A stretch of DNA of 64,000 bases, taken from contig JAEBUN010000013.1 in the NCBI GenBank assembly GCA_023014365.1, positions 186,001 through 250,000 on the forward strand, in the 5' to 3' direction. This stretch comes from Lepiota brunneoincarnata (Eukaryota > Basidiomycota > Agaricomycetes > Agaricales > Agaricaceae). Below, one piece after another: positions 32,508 through 45,399 of the stretch (positions are counted from its first letter, which is position 1; the number at the start of each line of letters is the position of its first letter). The translations under genes and the position numbers were made by a program. The notes below the pieces were generated by a model that was not told the origin of the DNA, searched no databases, and saw only the letters and a list, made by a program, of their open reading frames with translations.

Positions 32508-33310
32508 ATGGCTTTCGACAACCGCCCAGCCATAACCCGGTTGTTCCCAGAATATGACCCGGCCCTCAGGAGACGGTGCTTGGTCCAGCTATCAGTATTC
32601 CTCTTTATAGAGGTCGTGTTGATTGCTCTTGCAATGGCATGTTTCACCAATCCAATCCCTTACAACCTCCCGGTCACCTCCACGCAGGCAAAAACTGGTC
32701 TTATCCTGGTCTTCATCGTCTGGAACACGGTCGCTACTATGAATGCACAAAATATCATCATACACGGTTTCGCAGCGAATGGCACCTCTGCTTTCTGGAG
32801 ACAAGACGTCTTGTGCCCAGTGACACAGATTTCGCTTTCACCGTTAATTCCAGTTTTTTGGATCACATCGGATATTTTCTAGAAAAAGAGGCAAGTATAA
32901 TGTGTCAACTGCCCTTCCTCACTACTTGAGTACTCGTCGCTCTGCGAGGTATGCCGCCTGTAGCAGTCGACCTCGATGACGTGTCCATATCGACTCCGAC
33001 GACAATCAATGTCACAGGTGGCACGGGTGATCTCATCCTCCTTAATCCCATTGTACGGGTTGGCCTCGTGCTCGATCTCGAACAGCGAATGCAATCACTT
33101 TTGGGTTCATGACGCAGGAGAGTATGATCGTTGGGTGGCGCAATGTGTCGGTTGCTGATTTGACTGGGAATCTGTGCTTCGCCGATGATATCCTAGTAGT
33201 ATTCAACATGTCTTGTTGATGGGGACGTCCATCGGTCAATTTGATGGAGTAGAATATTACGTCTGGTATGTCTGGAGAATATGTGATGTTGCCTTGATCG
33301 TTACCGACAA
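32508..33310 (+). pseudogene. Family A pseudogene (32-kb copy), truncated
   Basis: Starts at ATG 32508 with TATATAAG at 32481. The protein is collinear with the intact 56.8-kb gene: MAFDNRPAITR matches MAFDNHPAKTR, then helix 1 VQLSVFLFIEVVLIAL. Frame changes occur near 32780 and 32860, a stop replaces Trp near 32927-32929, and several segments are missing. It ends around the position of the conserved intron. Upstream sequence from 32341 is also shared with 56.65 kb. Confidence 0.85.
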
Positions 33311-33355
33311 GACTAGTATATTCTGGTGAGCCAGCGCAAGTGCGGTGATTCTTAT

Positions 33356-34750
33356 TTAACTCCCTACGAAGAGCAACAACTCCGTTGTCGCAAAGGTATC
33401 ACTATCGATAAGGGACATGATGTTTGACTGGCGCTGAATGACATCTCCATCGGATGCGTTGACCATGAGAAACAAGGTGAGGTCCAAGTCAGGATTTGAG
33501 TCCGGGTGGCCAGTGACGATTGTGGGTTGAGAATCTTGAACCAAGCATGTGCCGCCAACTTGACCCGGAAATGGCGTACTATGATAAAAATCTGAACTTC
33601 CGCGCGCAGCGATGACCATGTACAACAAGGAGAGGTTGGCAACTGGGAGCATCCTGTGTTGGTCATGGGATGCATGAATTAGGATGACCAACACACCTAG
33701 TCTCACTGCTAGCTGTTCGCATGATATCTTGTCCCCTTGACGCGCCTATGTTGGTCGGCACCAAAAAGCGGAAATATCTGGAAAAGGTCGCCCTGTTATA
33801 TGCACGCCCTTATGCGAGTTCGATACCCAAAAGCCCGTAGAAATCTGTTTTGATGCAACATACTTGGCCCGTACTTTCACGAGGCTATGCCTCGCGATGG
33901 TTATAGAAGTAGGTGGGATATGTTGGATGGCGCTCGATATTCTCCCTTCCCTACTTTGGCCCAGGGTGAGGAAACGCAAATTGTGCGGATCTCTATATCG
34001 GAAGGGTGACTGTTGTGTACATACTTGAAACGAGGTGGGAATAAACGTATTTTGACCATTTTCCTGCCACGTCAAAATGACCCTGTAGCCGTTAGTCGCA
34101 GAAGAGGCGTCCGATACATGCAGACATGCTACTGCCCGAGCTCAAAGTATCAACAGCGTTTATTCTGATGTGTTCGGAGCGCAGTAGGGGACTTACATTG
34201 AGTAGAAAGGTGACATGTTTGTTCCTCGTAATCGGCGCTTAAGTCGATGACGCGGGATATTCAACATAAGGTCTTGTCTGCCCGCGTCTCCACACGCCAG
34301 ATATGAGGGTAATGACGACCGAGTTGCAGGCATGCTTGGGATGTCGGAGGAAGGGAAGGTCCGGGGTACATCCGATGGAAACTTGAAAGTTTGAGGCACA
34401 TGCCGTTGGCTATTAACAGTTGTGTTGCTCTTACGCCCATAACGTGCCACCCGCCACAGTTTTAGGACAGCTCGATAGTCGTGGTTGAGTGTGAGCTGCT
34501 GCCCCATCCTCCTGGGTCTTGAGTACCAAACGAGATTGGCCGGCACTCGCACTGTATCAGCTCGAGAACACTTGTATGCGATGATAGCTGATTCCGTACC
34601 CGAACTCCGTTCCTGTTATAACAACTTTCCAGCACGGCGGTAGAATGTCCCAAAGACGTGCTAGAGATTAGACATTCTAGAATGTCAGCGAGCGGGTTCC
34701 ATGGCATTTCCCTGGCCCCAAGACGAAGCCCCACAGAGCTCCAGGGCACG
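33356..34750 (-). pseudogene. Unrecognised minus-strand gene relic (family C), copy 1
   Basis: Collinear with 43.6-45.1 kb (direct) and in part inverted at 53.0-53.5 kb. Minus-strand frames encode LVILIHASHDQHRMLPVANLS and a hydrophobic LLYMVIAARG, an ISAFWCRPT block, and an upstream exon (SSLPSYLACGDAGRQDL) followed by a GTAAGT 5' splice-like site at about 34196. Stops and indels prevent a full model. I do not recognise the protein. Confidence 0.5.
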
Positions 34751-35014
34751 GCTTAGCCCCATAACTGGACCAGAAAGTCTAGTATTATAAAACAAACGTC
34801 AGCAAAACATAGGTGTAGGTATTATTGATTTAATCACCGCAAACTGCAACGTCGAGTCCTCGCCCTCCAAAGGAAAGCAGGATCTCTTTGACCTCCTACT
34901 AGGAGTGTACGCATTGCCTCTTGTCCTTCAACGGCCCAAGGTAGGTGACGTTTAATGTCGAGGCTGGATATCCGGGCAAGGGCGAGGGGTCAATGCCAGG
35001 TCTTCTCAGACGTC

Positions 35015-35940
35015 TCGATAAGTATGCGGGCTACTCTTCAATTGCGAGTGGGGCGATTTGAATAGAATCATCGTAACGAGAAGTGGGAGGAGGGTACGAA
35101 CGGACGCCGTGGAGATTCAAGGGTAAAGTTGAGCTAGACAACACCACAATGCCACTGGTGATGAACTAGACAAGACATCCCTTGCGCTGAAAAGGAAAAG
35201 GATGGACTCACGTTGCTGAGTTATTTTTTTCCCCAGCGGTTCATGCTCCACGTCTCAGTCCCCGTTGCCTCTCTGCTGCCGACACGGTGGCGACGGCGGC
35301 CAAGGATCGGCGCGCTCGCCTTGTCCACTTGACGTTTTGAAGGCGATTAATTCGAATTTTGGAAATCGTTGGAGGTGGTGCGGTTGGACGGAGAATTACT
35401 CGACAGGGTGGTCAGTTCATGGGGGAAGAAGATGGCGAAGGTTGGGAGAGGAAATTCGAGTGTGTCGGCGAGCTTGAAGCCGGGCAAATGGCCTCGTCAC
35501 CGGCCGGGTGCTGGTCTGGGCGGTTGTGTCCTAGGACTTGGTTACTGGATTGGGCATGGCGGAAAGGAAAATAGTGGCTGGGTTAATTTTTGGCGGTTGG
35601 CCGTTCGAGGAGTTGCACGGGAAGAGGGGGTCCCCCAAATTTTACGACTGAGGTCCACATCACGTAAAATTCTCCGACCGCGTCTCATTTTTTGGGAGGA
35701 GCTGGGGTAAAGCTTGTTGTTGTATGGGCATGGGGTGGGGCGGTGGTTAGGTTCACTCAGCTCAGCAAAGGCCCCACCCAGGGAAATTAGTCTACAAAAT
35801 AATGCTGAGGGCTGATAGTAGCTGGTATATTTCCATCGCTCTCCTAGTCTTCGTACCACCCTTCCAACTCCTCGCTGGTATTTGACACGAGTGTCCTCCT
35901 GGTTTTAAGTACCAGAGAAAATAGGACGAGGACAAGCCGA
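35015..35940 (+). repeat. Dispersed repeat R, copy 2 (least decayed)
   Basis: Direct duplicate of 25501-26410, richer in CpG (for example GACACGGTGGCGACGGCGG where copy 1 has GACACAGTGGCGATGGTGG). It continues to the right into sequence shared with 46.2-46.6 kb. No gene recognised. Confidence 0.75.
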
Positions 35941-36900
35941 ATTTGGATCCGAACCTTGCGGTATCATGGAGGGTTTCGATTGATTCTGGAACCTCACAAG
36001 ACGCGCGCCCAGACGAACATGACCACATTTTTACCCTTCGTTTGATTGATTACTAGATTTTCCCCCCGGATTTAGGTTCGATATGATCGGCCCAAGTCAC
36101 CGGCGCCCGCATGCTGTCGCTAAACCCTTGCCAGCAGTCAGGCTAAATGCAATCCGCATGAACCATTTCGTATCGAGGAGCATAACCTCAAGTTCCTTGG
36201 GACTCTGTATGGTCCAAATGTCCCTGAGGGAACCTCTATCCTCAGTTCAGAATCTTAAATCAACGACCTCGTCTGCACAAGGCACTTGTCCCTCCTGTGG
36301 AGTGCGCCAGGGCGTCCATCCGCACCCATTCATTCCAGGTTGGATCGTCGTATGAACGTGAAACATCAGGCTCGTTGAATCCCACAAACCATCCCTTTTT
36401 AGGTCATATGTCATCCCTCAGCCGCCGAAACTATTTAACATTCACAGTAGCCGAAGGCCGATACCACAACTTGTCCGATTTTGAGAAGGGCGTTGAGGCT
36501 AGAACAACTTTCCGCCGGCAGTCGGTTGGGAATACATGATTTCGCAAGGCGTTTGGAGAATTTTGATGTGAAACGGAGAACACGAACATAACATAAGCGT
36601 GGGTGGACAATTGCCACAGAAAGCCTAAGTTCGCGCATTGCATAATTACCCCAAGCGACATGTCGTTGTTCTTCAGGGCTGTATCTATAAATCGCCAGTG
36701 CGGGGATCTACTTGACATTTTCTTTCGTATGCGGTCACACGCTGAAGATCGAGAATTGTAATTAAACCACTCCCAACACAGAATGAATAGGAAATTTTAG
36801 GGCTAGAGAAAATTCCCCTGTCCTGTGCTCGTCCCTTGACTGGTCGTGTGTTATATCTTTACGGGTTGGAGTGACCAGACTTATATACCGAGCGAAGAAC
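35941..36900. other. Duplicated noncoding sequence
   Basis: 35975-36130 matches 46.33-46.51 kb (GATTGATTCTGGAA, GCGCGCGCCCAGA, GGCGCCCGCATGCTGT). 36300-36700 has no recognisable gene on either strand. Confidence 0.4.
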
Positions 36901-36901
36901 T

Positions 36902-38160
36902 TTGAATGAGTCACCGCGCCATGAACCCTCACTCCATTCAAGCTGTTGTACAAGGTATCCGACGCTCCTTGCTATAACCTTCATAGCTTTACTAACCGAA
37001 AGCCGGCTAGCCATCTCGCTGTGTTTCACAGTGATATCCTTGTTGGTAACTGGACTCCGTGTCTATGTTCGCGTCTTCCGAACCGGGGAGGAGGGACAAC
37101 CTTCCCGGCTTTTCCGTTCCAATGTGATCTCCGATGTAAGACACTTGTCGTTTGGATAATAAAATTGAATATTGAACAGTTGTGAAAATAGTTATGGGCA
37201 GTCCTGGCAACACTCGCGCAGGCCGCTGCCACCACGCTGTTCTTTATGCCTCCCGGTAAGTCACGACAAATCCAGGTCGCACACTCTGCTGACAAGTCCG
37301 TTATTTACTGATTCTAGATGCGGCCAGGTCACTGGCTCAGATCCTACTATTTTACCTGATCATCTGGTAAGCGGACCTATTTCCCTGGTATGTGAGTCGA
37401 TCCCAGGATGACCAAAATGCAGGAGCACACGGATTTCAATAATCCTACTCCTTCTCTATGTAGCCAAGGGCAGTCTGTGGATTGGGACAGGGGCAGAAAT
37501 TCGGATCAAGGTCCTTGTAATCGCTTATTCGTTATCGGCCCTAGCACTGGGCCTCGAGGCCGCCATCACTTGCCAGGGGCCGAAACGAATGGAGATCGTT
37601 GCCGTTTCCTCGCTGCCCACTTGGGAGAAATGTAGCGATTGCGCAGTATGCAGGTGAGCTGATTCTGATCATCATGTTCTTTGAAGGCCGAACTGATGGA
37701 CCCATAGTGGACTTGTCTGCAGATCTCGCCATTGTATTAGTGGCCCGCGCCCTCCTTTGTTTCGGTGAGGGTGGCTCCGCATATAAGTGGAGAGTGCTAG
37801 GGGCATTCAGTGCCTATGGTTCCACCACACTGGTCTCTCTCGTACATTCTACTTTTCTCCTAACTGGTGGGCAGTCAGGTGAGGTGATTACGAGTGTCGT
37901 TGAGGTCAGTAATTCTCAAACTCTTCGTGCTTGCCAGGGCTAACCATCTTACAGTGTGGAGTTGCAATTCTCGGGTGCAACCTGCCCGTGATTGTCGCAC
38001 TAGTGCACAGCAGGCTGTCGCCTGGTAATGGGGCAGAGCTCACCTCAGTTGTCACTGCTGCACCCTCGCTATCTGATATTCCGAGTAGAAACTCTCGTGA
38101 GCGGGGACTGAGCACTCATTGGTACAGGATACAGGAGCTCAGGGGGCAGGAGTTGGGATG
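36902..38160 (+). pseudogene. Family B (7TM-like) gene, best preserved copy, frameshifted
   Basis: Plus-strand multi-exon membrane-protein gene. A first helix lies at about 36965-37080 (LLAITFIALLTES and SLCFTVISLLVTGLRVYV). A second region at 37434-37600 encodes IILLLLYVAKGSLWIG and VLVIAYSLSALALGLEAA. After a frame change near 37600 comes CPLGRNVAIAQYAGELILI, then DLSADLAIVLVARALLCFGE and AFSAYGSTTLVSLVHSTFLL. A clean intron (37905-37954, GTCAGT, branch-like GCTAACC, CTTACAG, phase 0) joins to CGVAILGCNLPVIVALVHS. At least seven hydrophobic stretches suggest a serpentine plasma-membrane protein. Fragments occur at 4.5, 22.6, 24.7, 31.2, 48.5-49.9, 52.1 and 62.1 kb. Confidence 0.6.
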
Positions 38161-38516
38161 CCACAACTACGCCTCCCCTCGCCTCCTAGTTCTCTGAGTG
38201 GTGCATCCAGTCCGTCTACAAGATCGGACCCTGGGTGTTCAACAACATCATTAGTGGCGAGTCGGCAGAGGCGGTTGAGTGCAGCGTGAGCCACCCCAAC
38301 CGATATCCCCAATATATTCCCCTGCAATTACTACGAGCATGTTATTTATCATACCGTTGCACACAATTTACACTTGGTGCTTGTCGCGAAGCTTTTCCCC
38401 ATCGTCACTCGCAGGTGTCACCTGTCATGTGACACTCCCATATGGCACAGCACGCACTCCAGTAAACCGTCATCGGATCCTTTGTCAGTTTGCTTTCCTC
38501 CTCCTATAGCTGCTCT

Positions 38517-39187
38517 TCATGCTCTTAAATTTATCGTCGCGTGAGCGCATGTTTCCCCAACCTCCTCCGGTACTTGTTTTGACCCCACGCGACCTTCGAG
38601 CTTGTCAACCCCCGGGGGTTTCTGTATGGTATAATTTTCCGCAAAGCTCATGGCCTCCAGACTGCCGGCCTCAGGAAGTTTCCCATGAAATGCGAAGTAC
38701 TTATACTCATAGAACTCAGCGCTGTCAGATCGCATGACATATCCGCCACACGGAGCCCAAATTTCGGTGAGCTCATCACGCTGGCAGCTTGGGATACGAG
38801 ACCGCCCACCAGCAACTTCAGACGTACTCTGCGTATCATCAACTGGCCCATCATCAACGATTCCCTCAAGAATGATTAGCACCATACAGCGTGGCGACTC
38901 GGGTGCTATCATCATCTGCCACTCCTAATTATACCCGGTCGTCGGCGTAACCGAGTGTCCTGAATGGGAAGTAGCATCCTAACCATCACCAACGCCAACA
39001 CCGGTGCCAACCTTGCTGCCAGAAAGGCACCAATCCATATTCCATCACTTGCCAACAATCTCCGGCCTCCACCCTCCCTCGACACTTGAAAGTCAAACCC
39101 CTCAATGAACCGGACTTCCGAATACATAACCGCTGTCGGACACTTCTCAAACAACCATGGCGAGTCCTTATCCTGCTTCTCAACCAA
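38517..39187 (-). CDS. Unrecognised minus-strand gene with one membrane helix, possibly broken
   Basis: Two overlapping minus-strand frames appear to belong to one gene. 39187-38912 encodes EKQDKDSPWLFEKC followed by a single membrane helix (WIGAFLAARLAPVLALVMVR) and a basic stop-transfer. 38915-38517 starts at an ATG and encodes a 132-residue acidic hydrophilic tail (ILEGIVDDGPVDDTQS, YEYKYFAFHGKLPEAG). They differ in frame at about 38915-38950, with no good intron between, so a frameshift or separate genes are possible. Partial homologues lie at 30.1-30.5 and 31.86-31.93 kb. It could be the C-terminal end of a larger receptor-like protein whose ectodomain is lost. Confidence 0.4.
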
Positions 39188-39960
39188 TCACATAGGGTTC
39201 GTCTCTCCCCTCCCTCTTTTTGACATTTGTTGTATGTAGATTATACACCAGCGATTCACTATCGGTTTACGCACCCTCTATCTGCCTCGCTATGGGTTAT
39301 GTGCCCTCTCCCTACCTCGCTATTGGCCTACACTACGTCTATCTGCCACGAGGCCATGCACCTTGTTACTATTTGAACTGCCTTTTGGGGTGAACACCCC
39401 TCGTCAATGCCATGTCAGGTGGGTGACCCAACCACGCTTCCTCCTCGGCCTTACCACCCGGGATCAACGAGGCTTGAGGAAAGCCCTGTCCCCCTCTCTA
39501 GCCTACACGGCATCGAGTTCTATCACTCTATGTCACTTGCAATTTATAATTCATATCTTATTTTATCCGGACCCCTCACAACGTAAGATTATACCTCTCG
39601 TTTGATACAAACAGACTGTCCTTGACGATTTTTCTGGTGCTTGCAGGGCTCAGTGTTAGCTTTGTCTGAGAACCTATGCCACGGCACTTGTCTGCAATCC
39701 GTACACTTGAAAAATGGGATATTTCGATAGGCGTTGCAGCCCCACCGACGAGGCCCACATATGGGGCCCTCCCGGCATGGTCAAGGGGAATCGCGCTAGG
39801 GGCGATGGTTATCCCTGCCTACACCAGTGCTACTGATTTAACAACAGCGAGGTCATCCCTCCCGTGTCAAACGAAATCCGAGCTATGGGTGTACTGTACT
39901 GATACAATTGACATACCAAGCGCTGGCCTCCTATGCCTATACAGCACGATCCATTATAGC
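39188..39960. other. Intergenic with a weak family A trace
   Basis: No intact gene. 39815-39870 (ACCAGTGCTACTGATTTAAC followed by GTCATCCCTCCC) resembles family A relic blocks at 50.9, 54.4 and 55.1 kb. Confidence 0.35.
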
Positions 39961-39969
39961 ACAAGAACC

Positions 39970-42600
39970 TCCAACCGAGGATGGCTTGACCTGCTTCCAT
40001 CGTTCCTTGCGTCCTGCCGCTTTCCCCCTAGCTTCTTGTTTGGGTTTCACCACTCTGATTCTAGTAGCCTCCTCCGGATTGCGTCAATAGCACGTGTGTT
40101 TAGGGACAACAGTCCATCTTGCGTGACAGTCGCCATGGGCTTTCTTACAGTATCAACAGTATTTACCATCCGAAGCCCGTCCTTGTTAAGTTGGTACATA
40201 TTTATCCTGGTCCGTCATTGAGCACGACGGATGGAGAGAAGTAGGTATACTTGGCCAACCAGAATCTATGTACACACCCACATATCGGATCAGGCCGTAT
40301 GAACCCAGATGGAAAATGTCAAGCAGAGAGGGTGAGAACGCCGCGCTGCCGGGTTGTTTTCCCAGGATCACTCAACCACGGACTTCAGCTCACATCAGCC
40401 GACGCCGACCTGGCGACTGGCATCTCAGGCTAGCTTAAATCTCATCAGAAAAAGGTGTGCTACACCTCCCATGTCACCAGTGGAGTCCTTAGGAACCATG
40501 GCGGTGCACAAGTCAATCACATTGATTGTTACCGTTGGATGATGGATCAAGACTCAGTTTCGCATCTGCTCTTAATGGCTACAAGAACCACCGGTTCTGA
40601 TCTTGTGTTTAACGTGAGTCTAGTCACCGTGCACTCCGGTACTCGCTATTCTTACCTAGCACCCAACTGTCTTGCACGGAGCATGATTCGTTCAAACCAG
40701 TTCAAATCCTCCTCTACCGCAGAACACACAAACTCTATCAACCCAGGCTTCGAAAACCGACACAAATGCAGAATTTATGGTCATGCAACGGCGTTCATTC
40801 TATTCGAGTCCGCCTTCCTCATATTCGCGTATTACTGCCTCTTTCACCCTATTCCCCTCCAATCATACCCCAGCAATGACCTCGAGGTGCTATCTTCGTT
40901 CAACGTCACCCTGACCGAATTCAAAGCTGGAGCCACAGCCGTGTCGGTGGCGTGGCACGCCTTGGCCTGTCTTTTCATAAAGGAAGTCATTGCAGCAGTC
41001 TGCAGCGCGGAGTGTATGGCCCAGTACAAGCGACTCGGTGGGCTCAAGCCTGGAACATCGGACCGAGTCTCGACAATTACCAGTGGACTATTGGACAACC
41101 TGGTCCATTTCGTCGGGAGCTCGGCAACTGGTGGGTTCCGTGTTGCCTTCGTGGCGATGCTTATTGTGATGACTATTGGACCGCTGGGTTCGAGTATAAT
41201 CACAATTGGTACACTCTCTGTATGGGGGAACAAACAAATCTCGGTTGCCAATGTCAGTTGGGAGGCCTCCAGAGAGGTATCCGAGCGGGCCAACCTTGCC
41301 ATACGCCTAGAGAGACTAGAAAATGCCATCTTTGGGTACGACATGAGCTCAGCAAACGTACTCATCCCATGGCCAAACATGAATACAGACGGACTGCTCG
41401 AGCAGAGTACCCTCATTTATCGGAGCGACATCATGCATTTTCACTATCAATGTGCCTGGGTAGCAAGTAATGGGCCCCACTCCTCTCAGCACGGTGTAGA
41501 CTGGCTCACTTTCGAAGTCGGCCAGACGAACTATACCGTTTATTTTGATGATCTGCGTAGTGTCCAGGATTTTGGTACGCTTCTTCCAAATTTCCTAAGC
41601 CCCAGGACATGAATTCATACAATTTTGGCTTGGTAGGAATTGCTGTGTTGGACAAAGTCGATCGAGAAATCTCTGGTCATGCCAATCCCACATTTTTATT
41701 TTTCAACCAGGTCAATACTGATCCATCCCATATACCGTGGCGTAATATGTCCCTTTCTGGGCTTCCAGAGGTGCTTTATATGAATACCGATACCACACTC
41801 CCGCTCAGTGGTGCTGTTTTGAATTGCCCTCTGGCCAGTTCAGTGGTACCCGCGGAGATCACACTGTCGCGGAACTTGCTTATAGAGAGGCAGCTTCCTG
41901 GGCCTATCAATGAGCAAACCCTTATGGGAAATATTGCGCCTGGCAGAAGGAGTTGTGCTCACAGATGCTTTTGGGTTCAGGAATAGCCTAAGCGATGAAG
42001 TTTCCAGCGACCTCATAGATAACTTGTTTCTCAAGCTTCATCGAGCCTTCAATGTGCCAGGTATGGATGGTCTATTGACGTTGGAGATGGAGCCACTATC
42101 TCTGGATGGGATCAGCAGGACTATGGAGCTTTATCTGCAGTCAGCTGCGAAAACGCTGCTCAAAGGGATCGCACCCCCGTTGAATGCCACAGGCTCGGTG
42201 GTACCAGTGACATTCAATCAAACGGCACAGATAATCTTCCCAGTTACAGATCTCATTTCAAGCAAACCGTTTCTCACTTCTTTCACTGCAGTCATTGGGT
42301 TGACGTTGCTTCTACTCGCTGCATTATTATGGACCATTCGACGAGTGGAGCTCCATCTCTTTAATTTGGGGAGTCTCATAAAAGTACTGGAGTCGAGTTA
42401 ATGCTATTCCTGCAGTATACCGTCAGTCTCAGAATCCCCTGTGCATGCCGAAGGGACTGACCGTGTGATTGACAGTGTGAGGTTGCCAGTCTCGGGTGCA
42501 ACCTGCCTGCGATATCCCAGTGCAACAATTGCAGGCTGCTGCTCAACAACGCCCTACCCTCGGTGGTCATATGCCAGGTACTAGCAGGGATGATCACCCA
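39970..42600 (+). repeat. Segmental duplication, copy 2 (partner 27181-30100)
   Basis: Contains the family A pseudogene below and the family B C-terminal exon at 42460-42560. 42600-42780 is shared with 63.34-63.47 kb (CCAATGTATTCTCATCTGCA, then CATGCATA). Confidence 0.85.
40575..42401 (+). pseudogene. Family A gene with one frameshift (40-kb copy)
   Basis: Nearly intact. Exon 1 is open to 41574, the intron is 41575-41636 (GTACGC to GGTAG, phase 1, same position as in the 0.5-kb gene), and exon 2 continues to 42401. Helix 1 is FILFESAFLIFAYYCLFHP, followed by CSAECMAQYKRL and KPGTSD, helix 3 GGFRVAFVAMLIVMTIGP, and the C-terminal helix SFTAVIGLTLLLLAALLW. One extra base at about 41943 (after GNIAPG) shifts the frame relative to the 29.1-kb copy. 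The ATG used as start in the 28-kb copy is GTG here (40629). An ATG at 40575 could replace it but lies in sequence that is noncoding elsewhere. Probably a recent pseudogene, unless the frameshift is a sequencing error. Confidence 0.8.
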
Positions 42601-42789
42601 AGATAGGATCTTGGGTGCTCCAATGCCGAGTATGAGTGTAATGTGGGCTGGATTGTTGTGCTATCAATTTTCGTACTTCCAATGTATTCTCATCTGCACT
42701 TACCACCAGTTTTTCATTTTTTGGTCCCATGCATAGATTATACTTATTTAAATTCGATCTCTGATCCATGGGATTAGCGCATGCTCGAC

Positions 42790-43230
42790 GGAGCGTAACT
42801 GGCAACTATCATTAGCGTGACCTGTAGTAACAGTCACAGTATTGCCTTCCAACGCACAACACAGAGACCGTTCAGATTTGTTCTGTCCTGTGACGCTAAG
42901 TTAACTCTACTCCGGAACGCAAACATGCTTCAGACACACGACCTCAAGCCCTCCACCCCTCAACTCTCTCTCGGGCTATCCGACAACTTGATTTGATTGC
43001 ACGTAAGGAGAATTTCTCTGGGTCAGCGACTATCTGGGCCCGCTGCAGAGCCAGCGATGACAGACCAACATCGTCACCATCTCGAGTAAGTGCTAACCTT
43101 CCAATGTTAATGTCTACTCGTACGTTTCGACGAACAACCGCCGCACCAATGGAGACCGGGCCTTGCTCGACCAACCCCAAGAGGGCAAGTGACGTTGCAA
43201 ACGCGGGTTTTAAGCTATTGCATGATTCGC
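42790..43230. other. No gene seen
   Basis: Unique-looking sequence with short open frames on both strands and no landmark shared with the repeats. Confidence 0.35.
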
Positions 43231-43236
43231 CACGAA

Positions 43237-45100
43237 TTAAGAAGCCGAAACGGTCGAAGAAGTAGGGAGTGAGGCTTGAGACCTGATCTGATCCACATCA
43301 TTCGAATCTTGGAGTGTTATTCCCGTGCGCGACCACTGGACCGACCATTCGTTGCTGAGGATGTCGGAAACTGGAGAAAATTTCCGGAATATCGGAACCG
43401 ACGGTAATTCCTTATTGCTGGGGGTGGTAATGTAGGGACTCTGCGCCTGGCGAAGAGGACCTAGACCGAGAAAACTGTGCCCGACGTAGCCCCCAGCGCC
43501 TATGACATACTGCTTGGGAGGCGAGGAATTGAGCAACTGGCTGTGTTACTTGGATATGTCGTCGTCCAGACATTCATCCGAAGTGTCAATATACTAACCC
43601 AATTCTGGAAATGAGGAATGGTTCCATCGTCATAATGGTACTATTCATAGGGTGCATGTTGTTTGACCAGTACTGCGGGATTGATAGATTCAATTTCGCC
43701 GAGAAAAGACATACTACGATGCTTCCTCACCATAAAAGTCTCACAGACCACATTCGATGATGGCTGAGTAAATGTCCGTAAGCCGCGATGACGATGTAAA
43801 ACAACGAGAGCCTTGAGTCGGGATTTGGGTCCGGGTAGACAGTGACCGCGGGGTGGTAGCCTGGGAATGTTGAACGGAACACGTTGTTGTCGGGACTTGT
43901 CGGACCTCCCCTGTTGTGTGCGAAGGGTGCGGTAGTCGGTGGGGGCAGAGCTTACAGATTCCTACGAATTAGAAACGTCAGACTGCAGGAAAATACGGTT
44001 GCCTCAAGGAGGTGGGGCGTACCATGTTCTGATAGAGAATACTCGGAATGATCTTGTTGGCAAGGGGAGGCGTCCCGCGCTGTTCATGGAACCCACAAAT
44101 TAGACGACCAAATTGCTCTAGCTGGCTAACAGCGGACCTAGTCTCACTGCCAGATGTTCGTAAAAAACCCGTGCCTGTAGATCCGCATAAGCTTGGAGCA
44201 GGCCTGCGGCTATGTATCCTGACTCACTAAGACTATCCGTCAGGGATGACCGTACCACGCCCAAATAACACACTCTCATGAAGCTACTCCCATGACTCGC
44301 TAATAGCTCGTCCCTTTGGCGCGCAAGTGTTGGTCGGCGCCAAAATGTGGAAAGATTTGGGGAAAGCCACCTTAGAGTATGCACGATCTTAAGTGAGCTG
44401 AGCCCGATACCCGAAGGCCTGTTGAAGTCAGTTCTAATGCGACAACACACTTATACCCCGCCTAGTGATGGATGGTTCAGGAGGCCGCGCCCGCGAGGGT
44501 CACAGCACGAGCTGGGTTATCTTGGACGGCACTTGACACTTTGCCTTACTTGCATAGGTCCAGGGTGGAATACACACGAACTATACGAGTTGTTATCTGG
44601 GAAGCGCAACTGTTATGTATCTGGGGCGGGGTGGGAATAAACGTATTTCTGACCTCTTGGTGCCACGTCAACATGAGCCGATGACCGTCAGTCATGAAGG
44701 TACCTGATACGCGCATATATGTTAGCTCCCAAGGTCAAAGTATCAAATCCCATGGTTCTTACGGGCTTGTAATATAGCAGAACATGTATGTCGAGTGCCA
44801 AAGCGAAAGTTTTGTCGTACACGTCGTCGGCGCTTGTGCCAGTGGTTCAAGCTCTTGGCGCCCGCTGAGCGAGGCGACACAAGATTTTCGGCACAAGTTC
44901 TCGTCCGCTCCCATTTCCACACTCCTGAGGTCCGAGCCACAATCTCCACCTTGCAGATATGCTTGGGATGTCGTTGGAAAGGGAGATTCGAGGCACATAC
45001 AATGGAGAATTTGAATGTTGGAGGTCCGCATCGCTGGCGATTAACATTGGTGTTGTTCTTACCCCTATAACATCGCCCCCTGCCACAGTTGTAGAACGGC
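43237..45100 (-). pseudogene. Unrecognised minus-strand gene relic (family C), copy 2
   Basis: Partner of 33356-34750 with about 110 bp extra near 44170-44290. Minus-strand pieces include an N-terminal exon near 44.75-45.07 kb, STFWRRPTLARQRDELLA near 44.3 kb, LAVRLGPLLAS near 44.13 kb, and LSLFYIVIAAYG near 43.78 kb (a likely membrane helix). A 99-codon hydrophilic frame (43536-43237) contains VPIFRKFSPVSDILSNEW. Stops and indels prevent a single model. Function unknown. Confidence 0.5.
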
Positions 45101-45399
45101 CAAAGAGTTACGTTTGGGTGCGTGCTGCTGCGACGTCTTGCTGGCTGCTGAGGAACAAGCGAGGTTGGCTAGAGCTTCTGTTGCATCACCTAGGGATCCC
45201 TATGTGATAACAGCTGGTTTAATACCAGGGGTCTGCTGTTCGTGCAGGGCTCCCCCACAAACACGTCAGCGCCATAGCTGGACGTGAAAGTCTGGCACTG
45301 TAAAACGAGCATTAGCAAAAAGATTGATGAAGGTAAAGATACGCATATTATTCACACGTACACCACAAGGCGGATTGTCCTCTCTCCTGAGGAAAAAAC

